Shown: positions 9,119 through 17,374, counted from the first letter of the stretch. The stretch is DNA of 38,290 nt from an uncultured Clostridia bacterium (GCA_944381105.1 CALWJU010000007.1:1-38290), one strand, 5' to 3'. Program-made: numbers and translations. The notes: generated by a model not told the origin, from the letters alone.

Positions 9119-9796
9119 TTATTTTTTATTCTTTGTTTCTTTTCTAAAACATAGAAACCAATCAAGACAATACATATTAGGGTCATTACTCTCAACTCTT
9201 TCTTTTGCAACTCCGCAAGAGCCAGCGGTTGGAACAATTACATCATCTCCTGGTTGCCAATCGGCAGGTGTAGCACAAGCGTCCTTGTCTGCTTTTTGCA
9301 GTGCTAGAACAATACGTTTTATTTCTGCAAAATTTCTGCCTGTTGATATTGGATAGTAAAGAATTGTTCTTATAATACCTTTTGGGTCTATTATAAACAC
9401 CGCTCTTACTGCCTGAGTAGTTGATTGAGATGGTTGTATCATTCCATATTTTTTTGCTATTTCCATTTTTATATCTTCAATTAGAGGAAATTTTACTTCA
9501 ATATGAGATTTGTCCTTCCAAGTAAGTTCTTGTATTTTTCGTAGCCATGCAATGTGAGAGTATAGCGAGTCCACGCTAAGTCCGACTAATTCGGTATTGA
9601 TTGCCTTGAATTCTTCCATCATAGAACCAAATGTCATAAATTCAGTAGTGCAAACGGGTGTAAAATCGGCAGGATGAGAAAAGAGTATCACCCATTTGCC
9701 TTTATAGTCCTCTGGGAAATTTATTTCTCCTTGTGTTGTAACTGCTTTAAATGATGGTGCATAGTCGCCAATTAGTGGCATTCTGTTTTCTTCCAT
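9119..9796 (-). CDS. Peroxiredoxin, Prx6 (1-Cys) type
   Basis: A 225-residue AhpC/TSA protein that reduces hydrogen peroxide and organic peroxides in the cytosol. The peroxidatic cysteine is C49 in DFTPVCTTE, with the conserved T and R environment downstream. The Prx6-type C-terminal domain is present (GRNFAEIKRIVLALQKAD, then PADWQPGDDVIVP). Four further cysteines sit in the C-terminal part (ACATP, GSCG, MYCLDWFLC), so an archaeal-style C-terminal resolving cysteine is possible. GGAG precedes the ATG. It is monocistronic with its own promoter and a possible PerR box. In an anaerobe this is a typical oxygen-defence gene. Family certain; electron donor unknown. Confidence 0.95.
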   Translation of the reverse strand: MEENRMPLIGDYAPSFKAVTTQGEINFPEDYKGKWVILFSHPADFTPVCTTEFMTFGSMMEEFKAINTELVGLSVDSLYSHIAWLRKIQELTWKDKSHIEVKFPLIEDIKMEIAKKYGMIQPSQSTTQAVRAVFIIDPKGIIRTILYYPISTGRNFAEIKRIVLALQKADKDACATPADWQPGDDVIVPTAGSCGVAKERVESNDPNMYCLDWFLCFRKETKNKK

Positions 9797-9837
9797 AATG
9801 TCTCCTTTATTATTTTAATTTTTCGAGAAAAACTTCT

Positions 9838-9852
9838 CTATCATTATTATAC
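9838..9852 (-). promoter_or_regulatory. Possible PerR box over the peroxiredoxin -10
   Basis: GTATAATAATGATAG matches the B. subtilis PerR box TTATAATNATTATAA at 11 of 14 defined positions and overlaps the -10. The AT-rich background makes chance matches fairly easy. Confidence 0.35.
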
Positions 9853-9873
9853 AAAACTATCATCTTTTTTCAA
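9846..9873 (-). promoter_or_regulatory. Peroxiredoxin promoter
   Basis: On the minus strand, TTGAAA (9873-9868), a 16-base spacer and a perfect TATAAT (9851-9846). Confidence 0.65.
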
Positions 9874-9936
9874 AATTATTTTTATAAATTAAAGTAATCA
9901 TTTAATTTATCATATATAATTTTGTTGACATTTTAC

Positions 9937-9965
9937 TTGCTTTTATTTTTTAAAAATGTTAAAAT
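9937..9965 (+). promoter_or_regulatory. Candidate promoter of the SPFH/zinc-ribbon operon
   Basis: TTGCTT (9937-9942), 17-base spacer, TAAAAT (9960-9965), 21 bases before the ATG. A TTGACA at 9925 has no well-spaced -10. Confidence 0.4.
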
Positions 9966-9986
9966 AAATTTAGATAGGAGTCAAAT

Positions 9987-11021
9987 ATGGGAATTTTAAA
10001 GAATATTGAATGGGCTGACACAAGTAGCAACCTTATCATCTGGAAATATCCAATAAACAAAGATCATGTAAATAAAGGTTCTGCTTTGACAGTTAGAGAA
10101 AGTCAAGTTGCAATCTTTGTTGATAAGGGTAGGCTTGCCGATGTGTTCTTGCCAGGGTTTTATAAACTCGACACAAATAATATGCCAGTACTTACAAAAC
10201 TTATGTCATGGAAATATGGATTTGAAACACCTTTCAAGTCTGATATATATTTTGTAAATACTAAGCAATTCACAAATCAAAAGTGGGGTACTGCAAACCC
10301 TATTCTTGTGCGTGATAAAGATTATGGGGCTGTTAGAATACGTGGCTTTGGCAACTATTCTTTTAAGGTTGATGACGCATACGTGTTTATGCAAAATCTT
10401 AGTGGTACAAATACTAAATTTGAAACTAATCAAATCACTGATTACCTTAGAAGCATGGTGGTAAGTGGAATTTCAGACGCTATCGGAGAGAGCAAGGTTG
10501 CTGTACTTGATATGGCTGCAAACTTACAAGAACTTTCAAGAATGGTTGAAAGTAAAGTTGCTGACGACTTTAAGCAAATAGGACTGGAACTAACAAACTT
10601 TGTATTTGAAAGTTTTTCTCTTCCAGAAGAACTTGAAAAGGCACTTGACAAAAACACAAGCCTCGGTATGATGAGAGGAAACATGGATGTTTATACACAA
10701 ATGGAGACCTTAGAGGCAATGAAAGAGGCTGCCAAAAATCAAGGAAGTGCTGGTGGAACTATGGGTGCTGGCATGGGACTTGGTATGGGTATGGGACTTG
10801 GTAACATATTTGCAAACAATATGCAACAGATGAGCCAAAATAATAACACAAAACCTGCCGAGCAGACTAAGACTTGTCCAAATTGTAATGCAGTCTTGCA
10901 TGGAAATCCAAAGTTCTGTCCAGAATGTGGGCAGAAGATTAAACTTGTTTGTCCAGATTGTGGTACTGCTATTAAGGGCAATGCAAAGTTTTGCCCAGAA
11001 TGCGGAAGGAAACTAAAATAA
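9987..11021 (+). CDS. SPFH-domain protein with tandem C-terminal zinc ribbons (YdjI-like)
   Basis: A 344-residue protein starting MGILKNIEWADTSSNLIIWKYP, the typical opening of the 'virion core protein'/YdjI group of SPFH proteins. Residues 1-235 form the SPFH part; 236-280 are Gly/Met-rich (GMGLGMGMGLG); 290-344 hold a double zinc ribbon with four C-x2-C knuckles (CPNC, CPEC, CPDC, CPEC). No membrane helix is present, so it probably associates peripherally. In B. subtilis, YdjI works with YdjG and YdjH to bring PspA (YdjF) to the membrane under envelope stress. Here the next gene overlaps its stop by one base (TAATG), so translation is coupled. No pspA gene is visible in the window. The family is confident; the stress role is by analogy. 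Confidence 0.88.
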   Translation: MGILKNIEWADTSSNLIIWKYPINKDHVNKGSALTVRESQVAIFVDKGRLADVFLPGFYKLDTNNMPVLTKLMSWKYGFETPFKSDIYFVNTKQFTNQKWGTANPILVRDKDYGAVRIRGFGNYSFKVDDAYVFMQNLSGTNTKFETNQITDYLRSMVVSGISDAIGESKVAVLDMAANLQELSRMVESKVADDFKQIGLELTNFVFESFSLPEELEKALDKNTSLGMMRGNMDVYTQMETLEAMKEAAKNQGSAGGTMGAGMGLGMGMGLGNIFANNMQQMSQNNNTKPAEQTKTCPNCNAVLHGNPKFCPECGQKIKLVCPDCGTAIKGNAKFCPECGRKLK

Positions 11022-12121
11022 TGGTCAACAACATAGACAATAATAACATTGAAGAGAAGTTATATAGTGATGATAATCTCGATGTAACTATATATAAATG
11101 CCCTAATTGTGGTGGAGAGGCAATGTTTGAACCTAACAGCCAGAAGATGAAATGTCTATATTGTGGAGGACTCTTTGAAATAAACAATAATTCTATTGCA
11201 CAAGAAAGAGAACTCGATGAACTGCTAAAAAGCGGAGACGTTTGGGAAGAGGCTGAGGTATATCAGTGCAAGACTTGTGGGGCAAAAGAGGTAATTTCTA
11301 AACAAGAGGTCTCAGTAAAGTGTGCTTTTTGTGGCACTAATAATATAATTAAAAGCGAAGAACTTCCTGGGATTAAACCGCAGGGGGTTACTCCTTTTAA
11401 ATTAGATAAAACTAAGGCAAGTGAAATTGCGGTAAAATGGGCAAAGAAAAAGTTTTACGCTCCTAGAAATTTTAAAAAGAGTGTTAAGGCAGAGAATTTA
11501 CATGGACTTTATAATCCTGTCTTTACATTTGACTCGCAGACTATAAGTTCATACCGAGGAAGACTTGGAAAAAACTATGTTAAATATAGATTCAGGGACG
11601 GTAAGAGAGTAGCCTATACTGAAACTAGATATTTCAATATATCTGGAAGTCAAGATTTGCTTTTTGATGATCTCTTAGTTCAAGCCTCTTCGACTATTCC
11701 AAACAACATTATAAAATCGATTGAACCTTTTCCTACAAAAAAGGCAATGGCATATTCGACAGAGTACCTGAGGGGATATTCTGCTAGTACTTATAACAAG
11801 TCAGGTGAGGAGTGCTGGAAAGAATGTAAAACTACAATGCACCAAAGAATAGAAAGTGCTATTCTAAAAAGATATGATTATGATGTGAAGGTGTCGCTGT
11901 CAATAGATACCAAATATTTAAATAGTCAATATAAATATGTTTTAGTACCTATTTATGTCGGACATTATACATATAAGCAAAAACTTTATAATTTCTATAT
12001 CAATGGATATAGTGGCAGAATAGGCGGAAAAACACCTGTCTCAAAATTAAAAGTTGGGCTAACTGTATTATTATCATTACTTTTAATCGCTGGCATTGTT
12101 TTACTATTTATGTATTTTTAA
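11021..12121 (+). CDS. TFIIB-type zinc-ribbon membrane protein (YdjG-like)
   Basis: A 366-residue protein. The start is the ATG at 11021, overlapping the SPFH stop by one base with GGAAGGA upstream; an earlier ATG at 10991 lies inside the previous coding sequence. The N-terminus has two zinc ribbons: CPNCGG with CLYCGG (from residue 27) and CKTCG with CAFCG. A conserved middle domain follows (KPQGVTPFKLDKTKASEIAVKWAKK is too long to quote whole but lies around residues 120-145), then strand-rich sequence ending in a single C-terminal helix LLSLLLIAGIVLLF. This matches the B. subtilis YdjG type, often mislabelled as a PriA/helicase relative. It is probably an integral partner of the SPFH protein, with ribbons in the cytosol. 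Confidence 0.85.
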   Translation: MVNNIDNNNIEEKLYSDDNLDVTIYKCPNCGGEAMFEPNSQKMKCLYCGGLFEINNNSIAQERELDELLKSGDVWEEAEVYQCKTCGAKEVISKQEVSVKCAFCGTNNIIKSEELPGIKPQGVTPFKLDKTKASEIAVKWAKKKFYAPRNFKKSVKAENLHGLYNPVFTFDSQTISSYRGRLGKNYVKYRFRDGKRVAYTETRYFNISGSQDLLFDDLLVQASSTIPNNIIKSIEPFPTKKAMAYSTEYLRGYSASTYNKSGEECWKECKTTMHQRIESAILKRYDYDVKVSLSIDTKYLNSQYKYVLVPIYVGHYTYKQKLYNFYINGYSGRIGGKTPVSKLKVGLTVLLSLLLIAGIVLLFMYF

Positions 12122-12130
12122 GGAGGGGAA

Positions 12131-12544
12131 ATGGAGGTAACTCAAATTATTTTAATCGCTATTTGTGCAGTATTTCTTGTAGTGATTGCAATTTACTGTA
12201 TAAGTCTAATTGTTAAAAATAAAAAGGATAGCGACAAAAAAGTAGACGGCTTTGAGGTTATTGACGGTGTTAGGTATACCAAAGATGATAAAGTCGTGGA
12301 TGACAAAGGAGAAGCAAAACTTACACTGAAAAAAGGCGATATAATGCTTGAACGAGGCAAAGATTATGTTGTTGGCAAAGATTTGCTTGCTGGTAAGTAT
12401 ACTATTCTTACAGCAGACGAAAACAATGATGTTGTTGCTATTAGGATAGGTGGTCTTGTCAAAGATTATAAGCATTTTTCGGCAGTTGTGCTTACCGAGG
12501 GCGATATAATCTCGCCTGTCTCGGCAAATGTAATATTAAGATAG
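12131..12544 (+). CDS. Small single-pass membrane protein, third gene of the SPFH operon
   Basis: A 137-residue protein not recognised by family. It has one N-terminal helix (residues 4-29, IILIAICAVFLVVIAIYCISLIV) followed by a basic KNKKDSDKK stretch, then a soluble strand-rich domain. That domain has a GDIMLERGKDYVVGKDLLAG-type start, a GxYTI strand and an ending LTEGDIISPVSANVIL. The pattern 'L.AG.Y.I ... G ... L.EGD.I' recurs in small bacterial beta-domains. AAGGAGGGG gives it a very strong ribosome site nine bases after the YdjG-like stop, so it belongs to the operon. It occupies the place of YdjH but I cannot show homology. Confidence 0.75.
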   Translation: MEVTQIILIAICAVFLVVIAIYCISLIVKNKKDSDKKVDGFEVIDGVRYTKDDKVVDDKGEAKLTLKKGDIMLERGKDYVVGKDLLAGKYTILTADENNDVVAIRIGGLVKDYKHFSAVVLTEGDIISPVSANVILR

Positions 12545-12553
12545 GAGGATATT

Positions 12554-13000
12554 ATGGGAAGAAATTTATGGTATAAAGTTTTAGGAACTTTGTTTGTTAT
12601 TGTTGCACTTGTGCTTTGGCTATTGTCAATAGTTGTGCCAGAAACCTTTGGGTTTTTCTCACTCGCATGGGCAGGCGTAGTTATCTGTGGAGGTCTAGGG
12701 CTTGTAATTTTGCTTAATGGGTGTTTTCAAAAAAATGTTTCCACAATAAAGAAAATGAAAATATGGTTCGGTATTGCTTTGATAGTATGTGCATTCCTTT
12801 GCCTTGTATCTGAACTTGCAATTCAAGGAAGTATTGTTATACCAATAATTGCAATTATAATAGCAGGCGGACTATTAATAACAATCCTTGCAACTGGTGG
12901 TGCAAAATGGGATGAAGGCGACAATCACAAAGCAGGATATAAAAACTATCACGAGAGAAAGGCAGAAGAGGAGAAAGCGGAAAAAGAAGAGGGGAAATAG
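12554..13000 (+). CDS. Four-helix membrane protein, last gene of the SPFH operon
   Basis: A 148-residue integral membrane protein with four predicted helices, roughly residues 8-28, 32-54, 70-90 and 94-115. A charged C-terminal tail (GDNHKAGYKNYHERKAEEEKAEKEEGK region) should lie in the cytosol. AGGAGG sits seven bases before the ATG and only nine bases separate it from the previous stop. No catalytic motif is visible and I do not recognise the family. Context suggests a membrane component of the SPFH/zinc-ribbon assembly. A terminator-like hairpin follows at 13166. Confidence 0.75.
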   Translation: MGRNLWYKVLGTLFVIVALVLWLLSIVVPETFGFFSLAWAGVVICGGLGLVILLNGCFQKNVSTIKKMKIWFGIALIVCAFLCLVSELAIQGSIVIPIIAIIIAGGLLITILATGGAKWDEGDNHKAGYKNYHERKAEEEKAEKEEGK

Positions 13001-13320
13001 TATTTTTAAAGGTACAATTTAGAATTAAGACTACTTATCCATCTAAAAAATATTTAATATACAAACAAAAATATTAAATTTAATCTTGCGAAAATACACT
13101 AACTAAATAACTTGAAAAAATAAAATTAAAAATATTAAAAAATGAAAAATATAATTAAAAATAACAAAAATAACATAATTTAATTAAAATTATGTTATTT
13201 TTTCATATAAAAGCGTTTTTTAGTCAAAATATTAAATATTATTTCATTTTTTATAAAAGGATTTTTTGTACTAAAATGGTCAATAAATTTTACCATTCAA
13301 AATATTTTAGTTTTATTATT
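13001..13320. other. 320-base AT-rich gene-free stretch between convergent units
   Basis: No coding potential is seen. It holds the operon terminator-like hairpin (13166-13203) and, near the right end, a weaker hairpin on the minus strand (AATGGT 13275-13280 against ACCATT 13292-13297) that could end the gene at 13321. Confidence 0.6.
13166..13203 (+). terminator. Terminator-like AT-rich hairpin after the SPFH operon
   Basis: AAAAATAACATAATTT pairs with AAATTATGTTATTTTT around a 5-base loop and runs into T residues. The stem has only two G-C pairs, so it is weak for its length. Confidence 0.55.
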
Positions 13321-13824
13321 CTATTTTAAGTCAAAATGTGAACCGCAGTACTGACAAGTGTAGCCATTTTCCTCGCTTTTCAATGTTCCGCCACAGTTTG
13401 GACATTTATTGGATGAAACCTTTTTCTTTGGTGCTTCTTTTTGATTTGGTGAGAGAACAGAACCATTAAAAATATAACCTGTAATATATTTCTTTTTTAT
13501 GCCCGTTATAATAAGGTCTCTTGCCATTCTCTCTCTAATTTGAAGTTGACTTGCGACTTCTCCAACAGTGGTAAGGTGATCTTCCATAACAGCATCTACT
13601 ACATTTTTAAGTGCTTTTTTATTTGCATATGCCGTCCATATCATAGGAGTGCCATAAAAGCCGATGACAGCAAAGGCTATACCAATACCTAAAATAGCCC
13701 AAATTGAATTTGTCGCTCCATAGATTAGAAGAGGTATGCCTAAAACAAAGAGCAATGTAATCACAATTGAAATGACAAGTAATTTCTTTATATCTTTATT
13801 AATGTCTACAACTTTATCTTTCAT
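13321..13824 (-). CDS. Membrane protein with winged-helix-like segment and C-terminal zinc ribbon; possibly leaderless
   Basis: A 167-residue protein with two adjacent N-terminal helices (about 15-37 and 42-65). A cytosolic part follows that reads like a small winged helix (DAVMEDHLTTVGEVASQLQI, then RERMARDLIITGIKKKYI, then GYIFNG). It closes with a zinc ribbon (CPNCGG ... CQYCGS, residues about 140-162). I do not recognise a named family; the ribbon and layout echo the neighbouring SPFH operon products. There is no Shine-Dalgarno in front of the ATG: a perfect TATAAT ends seven bases before the A of the start codon, so the transcript should begin at the ATG itself. Confidence 0.75.
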   Translation of the reverse strand: MKDKVVDINKDIKKLLVISIVITLLFVLGIPLLIYGATNSIWAILGIGIAFAVIGFYGTPMIWTAYANKKALKNVVDAVMEDHLTTVGEVASQLQIRERMARDLIITGIKKKYITGYIFNGSVLSPNQKEAPKKKVSSNKCPNCGGTLKSEENGYTCQYCGSHFDLK

Positions 13825-13830
13825 ACAAAT

Positions 13831-13860
13831 ATTATATACAATAAAAAATCAAAAAGTAAA
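13831..13860 (-). promoter_or_regulatory. Promoter placed for a leaderless mRNA
   Basis: On the minus strand, TTTACT (13860-13855), an 18-base spacer and TATAAT (13836-13831), then six bases (ATTTGT) and the ATG at 13824. The expected transcription start coincides with the start codon. Confidence 0.55.
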
Positions 13861-13927
13861 GTAAAATAATAAAATTACAAAACATTCTTGTAAAATATTA
13901 ATTTAATGATAAATATTTATTTTAGTA

Positions 13928-13955
13928 TTGAAAAAATATTTTTCTATGTTATAAT
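13928..13955 (+). promoter_or_regulatory. Extended -10 promoter of the 883-residue orphan gene
   Basis: TTGAAA (13928-13933), 16-base spacer, TATAAT (13950-13955) preceded by TGT. GTAGGAG lies between it and the ATG at 13974. Confidence 0.7.
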
Positions 13956-13973
13956 ATTTAGTAGGAGTGTGAA

Positions 13974-16625
13974 ATGAGAAAGTTAGGTGAAGAAGATTTT
14001 CAAAACTTATTAAAAAACAATGAAATGATCAAACTTGCTTCCGAAGAACTTGAAAAGATTTTTAAAAACAAGTTTTGTTTAACTGAGGAAGAGATAAAAA
14101 GTACTATTTTGGATATCGTATCAAATTTTGACGAAGAGGTAGTATTAAAACTGACTGATGTTTTTCAAAAGTTTGTTGAAAATGATATAGAGAATTTTGA
14201 TAGAAAAAAGAGAAATAGTTTTGCAAAGAGGACTATCAAATATTGTATTGACCTCTATTATGAAAATAGTAACTTTATAATACAAGATTTCTTTGAGGTT
14301 TTAGAGCAGGCAAAAAAATTAAAAATTGACCCATTTAAGATTGCGATTAAAGGCAATTTAATTAATGCAACAAAAGAGTCTTTCAATAAAAGCCTTGTTG
14401 CTTTGGTTGAGAGTGAGTATGAAGATTTAATTACAGGGAATATGTTTCGCTTGTTTGATTTAGATGAAATAAAAGAAGTGCTTGAACAGTGTAGTTCTCT
14501 TATCTGTGGAATCAATGAAAAAAGAATTCAAAAAGTGCTCTATCTTTTATCAGATTTTATATATGACGAGGAGACTGACGAATATATAATTTCGCCACGA
14601 GATATTATAAGAAAGTGTTATATGATTTTAAAAGAATCTCCTAAAAATCTTGAAAGAAATATAGACTATCTTTTAGATACCTTTGTTCCTGATAGGATGA
14701 GTAAGAGAGAACTCGTTTTGCGTATATATCAATCTCCGTCAATACTTCTTTGCTCTCCAAAAAAGATTAAAGAGTTTGAAGGGGTGCTTGCTGAGAATAT
14801 TTATAAAATTATAAATGATGAGGGTTTTTCACTATACAAACTAAATGACGAACAGAAACTTGAATTTGCTACCAGCGAGGCTGAAAAATATTGTAATAAT
14901 CTTGACAATTTTAATACAATCAATGGAATAAATAAGAAGGGAATTAGAAATATTGAAAATATAAGAGAAATTCTTATTAAAAATTTGGGTGCAAATAACG
15001 CTCTAAAATGTATAAATAAGCCTTTTATTCTTGATACTGATGCAAATGTTCTAGACTGTTTCCTTTTAAGGCTGGCAAAAGAAGAATTTAATAATAAAGA
15101 TTTCCGTACTTTCTTTATTGAGAATACAAGAAAATGTATGGATTATATCAAGAGAGAGAAAGGTGCAGGCGTAAGCGTTATAGGAAAATCGTCCTCTGAT
15201 AAACGAGATAAAACAATTGCAGATAAAGAGGCTATTCCTACTGACGAAGATGCAGAAAAAACCTATCAAGAAAAACTAGCAAAATTGTCAGAAGTGCAAA
15301 AGAGAGAGTTGCAAAAGATAATGGATAATTTCTATGTCAGGTTTAATAAAAAAGATAAAGAGGGCGAAGATGCACTCTCTGAGGAAGAGGCCTTTCAATT
15401 AGCAAAGAGCAAAGACAAAGATGAATTAATAATTCCATACCTCAACATACTTGATAAGGTTGAGACATATTTAGATACTATGTATGGAGATGGATACTGC
15501 AAGAGTTTTCATATTGAAGATTATGTGAACTCCTATAAAGACAATATCTTTTGCGAGCATAAATTTCATCTAATGTCAAAAGAACTTGATGAAAAAATTA
15601 GAAATTCTTCTCTGCTCAGTGCTGTCTATGTTGATGTTGGGAGCAATTTGCCAAATTATAAAAAGATTTATCAAACTTTGCTTGAATCTATGAAAACATT
15701 AAACAAATATATTTCGGAAAGCAAGGATATAAATGAAAGAACTTATGCTTTATCAGATGATTTGGCTGAAATGCAAAGGAATGTGGTTGAACTTTTTGAT
15801 AAAGCAGGATATTTTAAGCATGAGTCAAGTAGTTTCGCAACAGAGGCTTTGTTTAATGAGACTAACTATCTACAATATGTAATGTTCATGTATGACAAAC
15901 TAAAACAAAGTTATCCTAATAGATATAAAGATATAATATCTGAAAGCGTCATTCAAGAAATGCTCGACGAAAGTCCTTTTGTTGATAAATTGATAGTGTG
16001 TTCATTTGTAAATACCATATCTCAAAACATTGAAAATATAATGTCGGCTAGAAATTTATATTATATAGGACTCTTAAAAGAGGCAGGATTGCCTATTGAT
16101 GAGGATAGTATCAAAGATGGATCAAAATTAAAAATCTATACAGAAAACCCATATTTAAATGAAGGGGATAGGGAAAAGCTTGTAGAAATTTTAACAAACA
16201 TAAACTCTATCAACTATTTTAGGGAAAAAGTTTTATATAGTGGAAAAGCCAAAGCACAAACAGACAAGTTTAGAAGCAATGTTGACTTGCAGGGGTGGCT
16301 TTCAAATGGTTTGTGGATTTTCGGTAGTCCAGATAGCGATATTGGATATACGATAGATGCCACAGATGAAGATATAAAAAATGCGATTAAAAACATAGAT
16401 TGTTTTATTGGCAAGGATATGACAATAATTGATTTAACATATGGAGGATTGCTAAACTATTTAGGAATTGTAAACGAAGATTTTAAAGTTAATATAAATA
16501 AAAGAGATAAAGAAAAATCAAGTAGCAAAAACTCGCCAAAAGTTGATTCGCAGAATAATGATAGCAACAATATCAACGAACATCAAAGCAAAGATGATGA
16601 AAATGATGATAGTGAAAATCAATAA
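13974..16625 (+). CDS. Large cytosolic protein of unknown family, with mTERF-like helical motifs
   Basis: An 883-residue, lysine/glutamate-rich, apparently all-helical protein with no signal peptide or membrane helix. I do not recognise the family. Within residues 170-370, four segments share a 'P/S-x-I-L ... I/L ... L' helical-hairpin pattern starting at about 173 (CSSLICGINEKRI), 215 (CYMILKESPKNL), 254 (SPSILLCSPKKI) and 349 (KPFILDTDANVL). The first three are about 40 residues apart, as in mTERF-type alpha repeats, which bind nucleic acid in organelles; this resemblance is tentative. A charged linker (about 395-480) splits the protein, and the last 40 residues are low-complexity Ser/Asn/Asp. 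It has its own strong promoter and stands alone between the divergent zinc-ribbon gene and convergent mscL. Confidence 0.8.
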   Translation: MRKLGEEDFQNLLKNNEMIKLASEELEKIFKNKFCLTEEEIKSTILDIVSNFDEEVVLKLTDVFQKFVENDIENFDRKKRNSFAKRTIKYCIDLYYENSNFIIQDFFEVLEQAKKLKIDPFKIAIKGNLINATKESFNKSLVALVESEYEDLITGNMFRLFDLDEIKEVLEQCSSLICGINEKRIQKVLYLLSDFIYDEETDEYIISPRDIIRKCYMILKESPKNLERNIDYLLDTFVPDRMSKRELVLRIYQSPSILLCSPKKIKEFEGVLAENIYKIINDEGFSLYKLNDEQKLEFATSEAEKYCNNLDNFNTINGINKKGIRNIENIREILIKNLGANNALKCINKPFILDTDANVLDCFLLRLAKEEFNNKDFRTFFIENTRKCMDYIKREKGAGVSVIGKSSSDKRDKTIADKEAIPTDEDAEKTYQEKLAKLSEVQKRELQKIMDNFYVRFNKKDKEGEDALSEEEAFQLAKSKDKDELIIPYLNILDKVETYLDTMYGDGYCKSFHIEDYVNSYKDNIFCEHKFHLMSKELDEKIRNSSLLSAVYVDVGSNLPNYKKIYQTLLESMKTLNKYISESKDINERTYALSDDLAEMQRNVVELFDKAGYFKHESSSFATEALFNETNYLQYVMFMYDKLKQSYPNRYKDIISESVIQEMLDESPFVDKLIVCSFVNTISQNIENIMSARNLYYIGLLKEAGLPIDEDSIKDGSKLKIYTENPYLNEGDREKLVEILTNINSINYFREKVLYSGKAKAQTDKFRSNVDLQGWLSNGLWIFGSPDSDIGYTIDATDEDIKNAIKNIDCFIGKDMTIIDLTYGGLLNYLGIVNEDFKVNINKRDKEKSSSKNSPKVDSQNNDSNNINEHQSKDDENDDSENQ

Positions 16626-16661
16626 AATTAAAGATAATAAAGAAAATCAATAAAATTAAAC

Positions 16662-16700
16662 AAAAAATAGGCAAAAATCTGATTATTTTGCCTATTTTTT
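16662..16700. terminator. Bidirectional terminator between the orphan gene and mscL
   Basis: AAAAAATAGGCAAAA pairs with TTTTGCCTATTTTTT around a 9-base loop; both flanks suit termination from either side. Confidence 0.85.
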
Positions 16701-16714
16701 ATAGTTTTTTAAAA

Positions 16715-17374
16715 TTAAACCTTTTTCTCCTCTTCCATAACTGTCTCTAATTTTTCGAAAGTCTCTATTGTTTTTTCGGTATTGTTTTGTTTTTTAAGTT
16801 CCTCTAATATTTGAGTTAAAAGTTCCTCTTGTGTAGGCTTTGGTGGTGCAGGGACAGGCTTGTTTTTCTCTCTAAGCTGTGCTGTTGCCTTTAACAATTC
16901 TTTTTTATTTTTCATATTTATTCCCATGGCTTTAAGTGTCTGCTTTTCTTCCTTAGTTGGATAGGCTTTTATCTCCTTCTTCCAAAAACCTTGTGTATTC
17001 ATAACAATCTTTAATACTGTGAAAAGGACGAGTGCGATAAGCAAAAAGTTGATTATGGCGGTAATAAATGCACCCCAATCAATGTATATGCTGTTTGCAA
17101 GGTCTATAACTTGATTGCCTGCCGAGTCGACTACGATTTCACCTGTTGTAGCATCAATTTCATATGCCACCTTTAAAAAAGTGTAAGCGGAATCAAGTCC
17201 TGCACCGCCAAGTGCTAATAGCCAATTGATAAAAGGCATAATAATACCATTAGTTAGGGCGGTAACGATAGCAGTAAAGGCACTTGCTACGATTACACCT
17301 ATTGCCATATCGACAACATTGCCACGACTTATAAATTTTTTAAAGTCTTTAAAAAATGATTTTATTTTGTTCAT
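16715..17374 (-). CDS. mscL: Large-conductance mechanosensitive channel MscL
   Basis: A 219-residue member of the MscL family, which releases solutes from the cytoplasm when membrane tension rises. The opening FKKFISRGNVVDMAIGVIVASAF is the family hallmark (amphipathic N-helix and pore-lining TM1). A periplasmic loop with a small Gly/Asp-rich hairpin follows, then TM2 (AFITAIINFLLIALVLFTVLKI) and a cytosolic helix with the usual PTQEELLTQILEELKKQ segment. At 219 residues it is much longer than the typical 130-150: the periplasmic loop is enlarged and a Lys-rich linker (about 130-180) plus an acidic tail are added. AAGGAG precedes the ATG. Assignment is secure. Confidence 0.96.
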   Translation of the reverse strand: MNKIKSFFKDFKKFISRGNVVDMAIGVIVASAFTAIVTALTNGIIMPFINWLLALGGAGLDSAYTFLKVAYEIDATTGEIVVDSAGNQVIDLANSIYIDWGAFITAIINFLLIALVLFTVLKIVMNTQGFWKKEIKAYPTKEEKQTLKAMGINMKNKKELLKATAQLREKNKPVPAPPKPTQEELLTQILEELKKQNNTEKTIETFEKLETVMEEEKKV

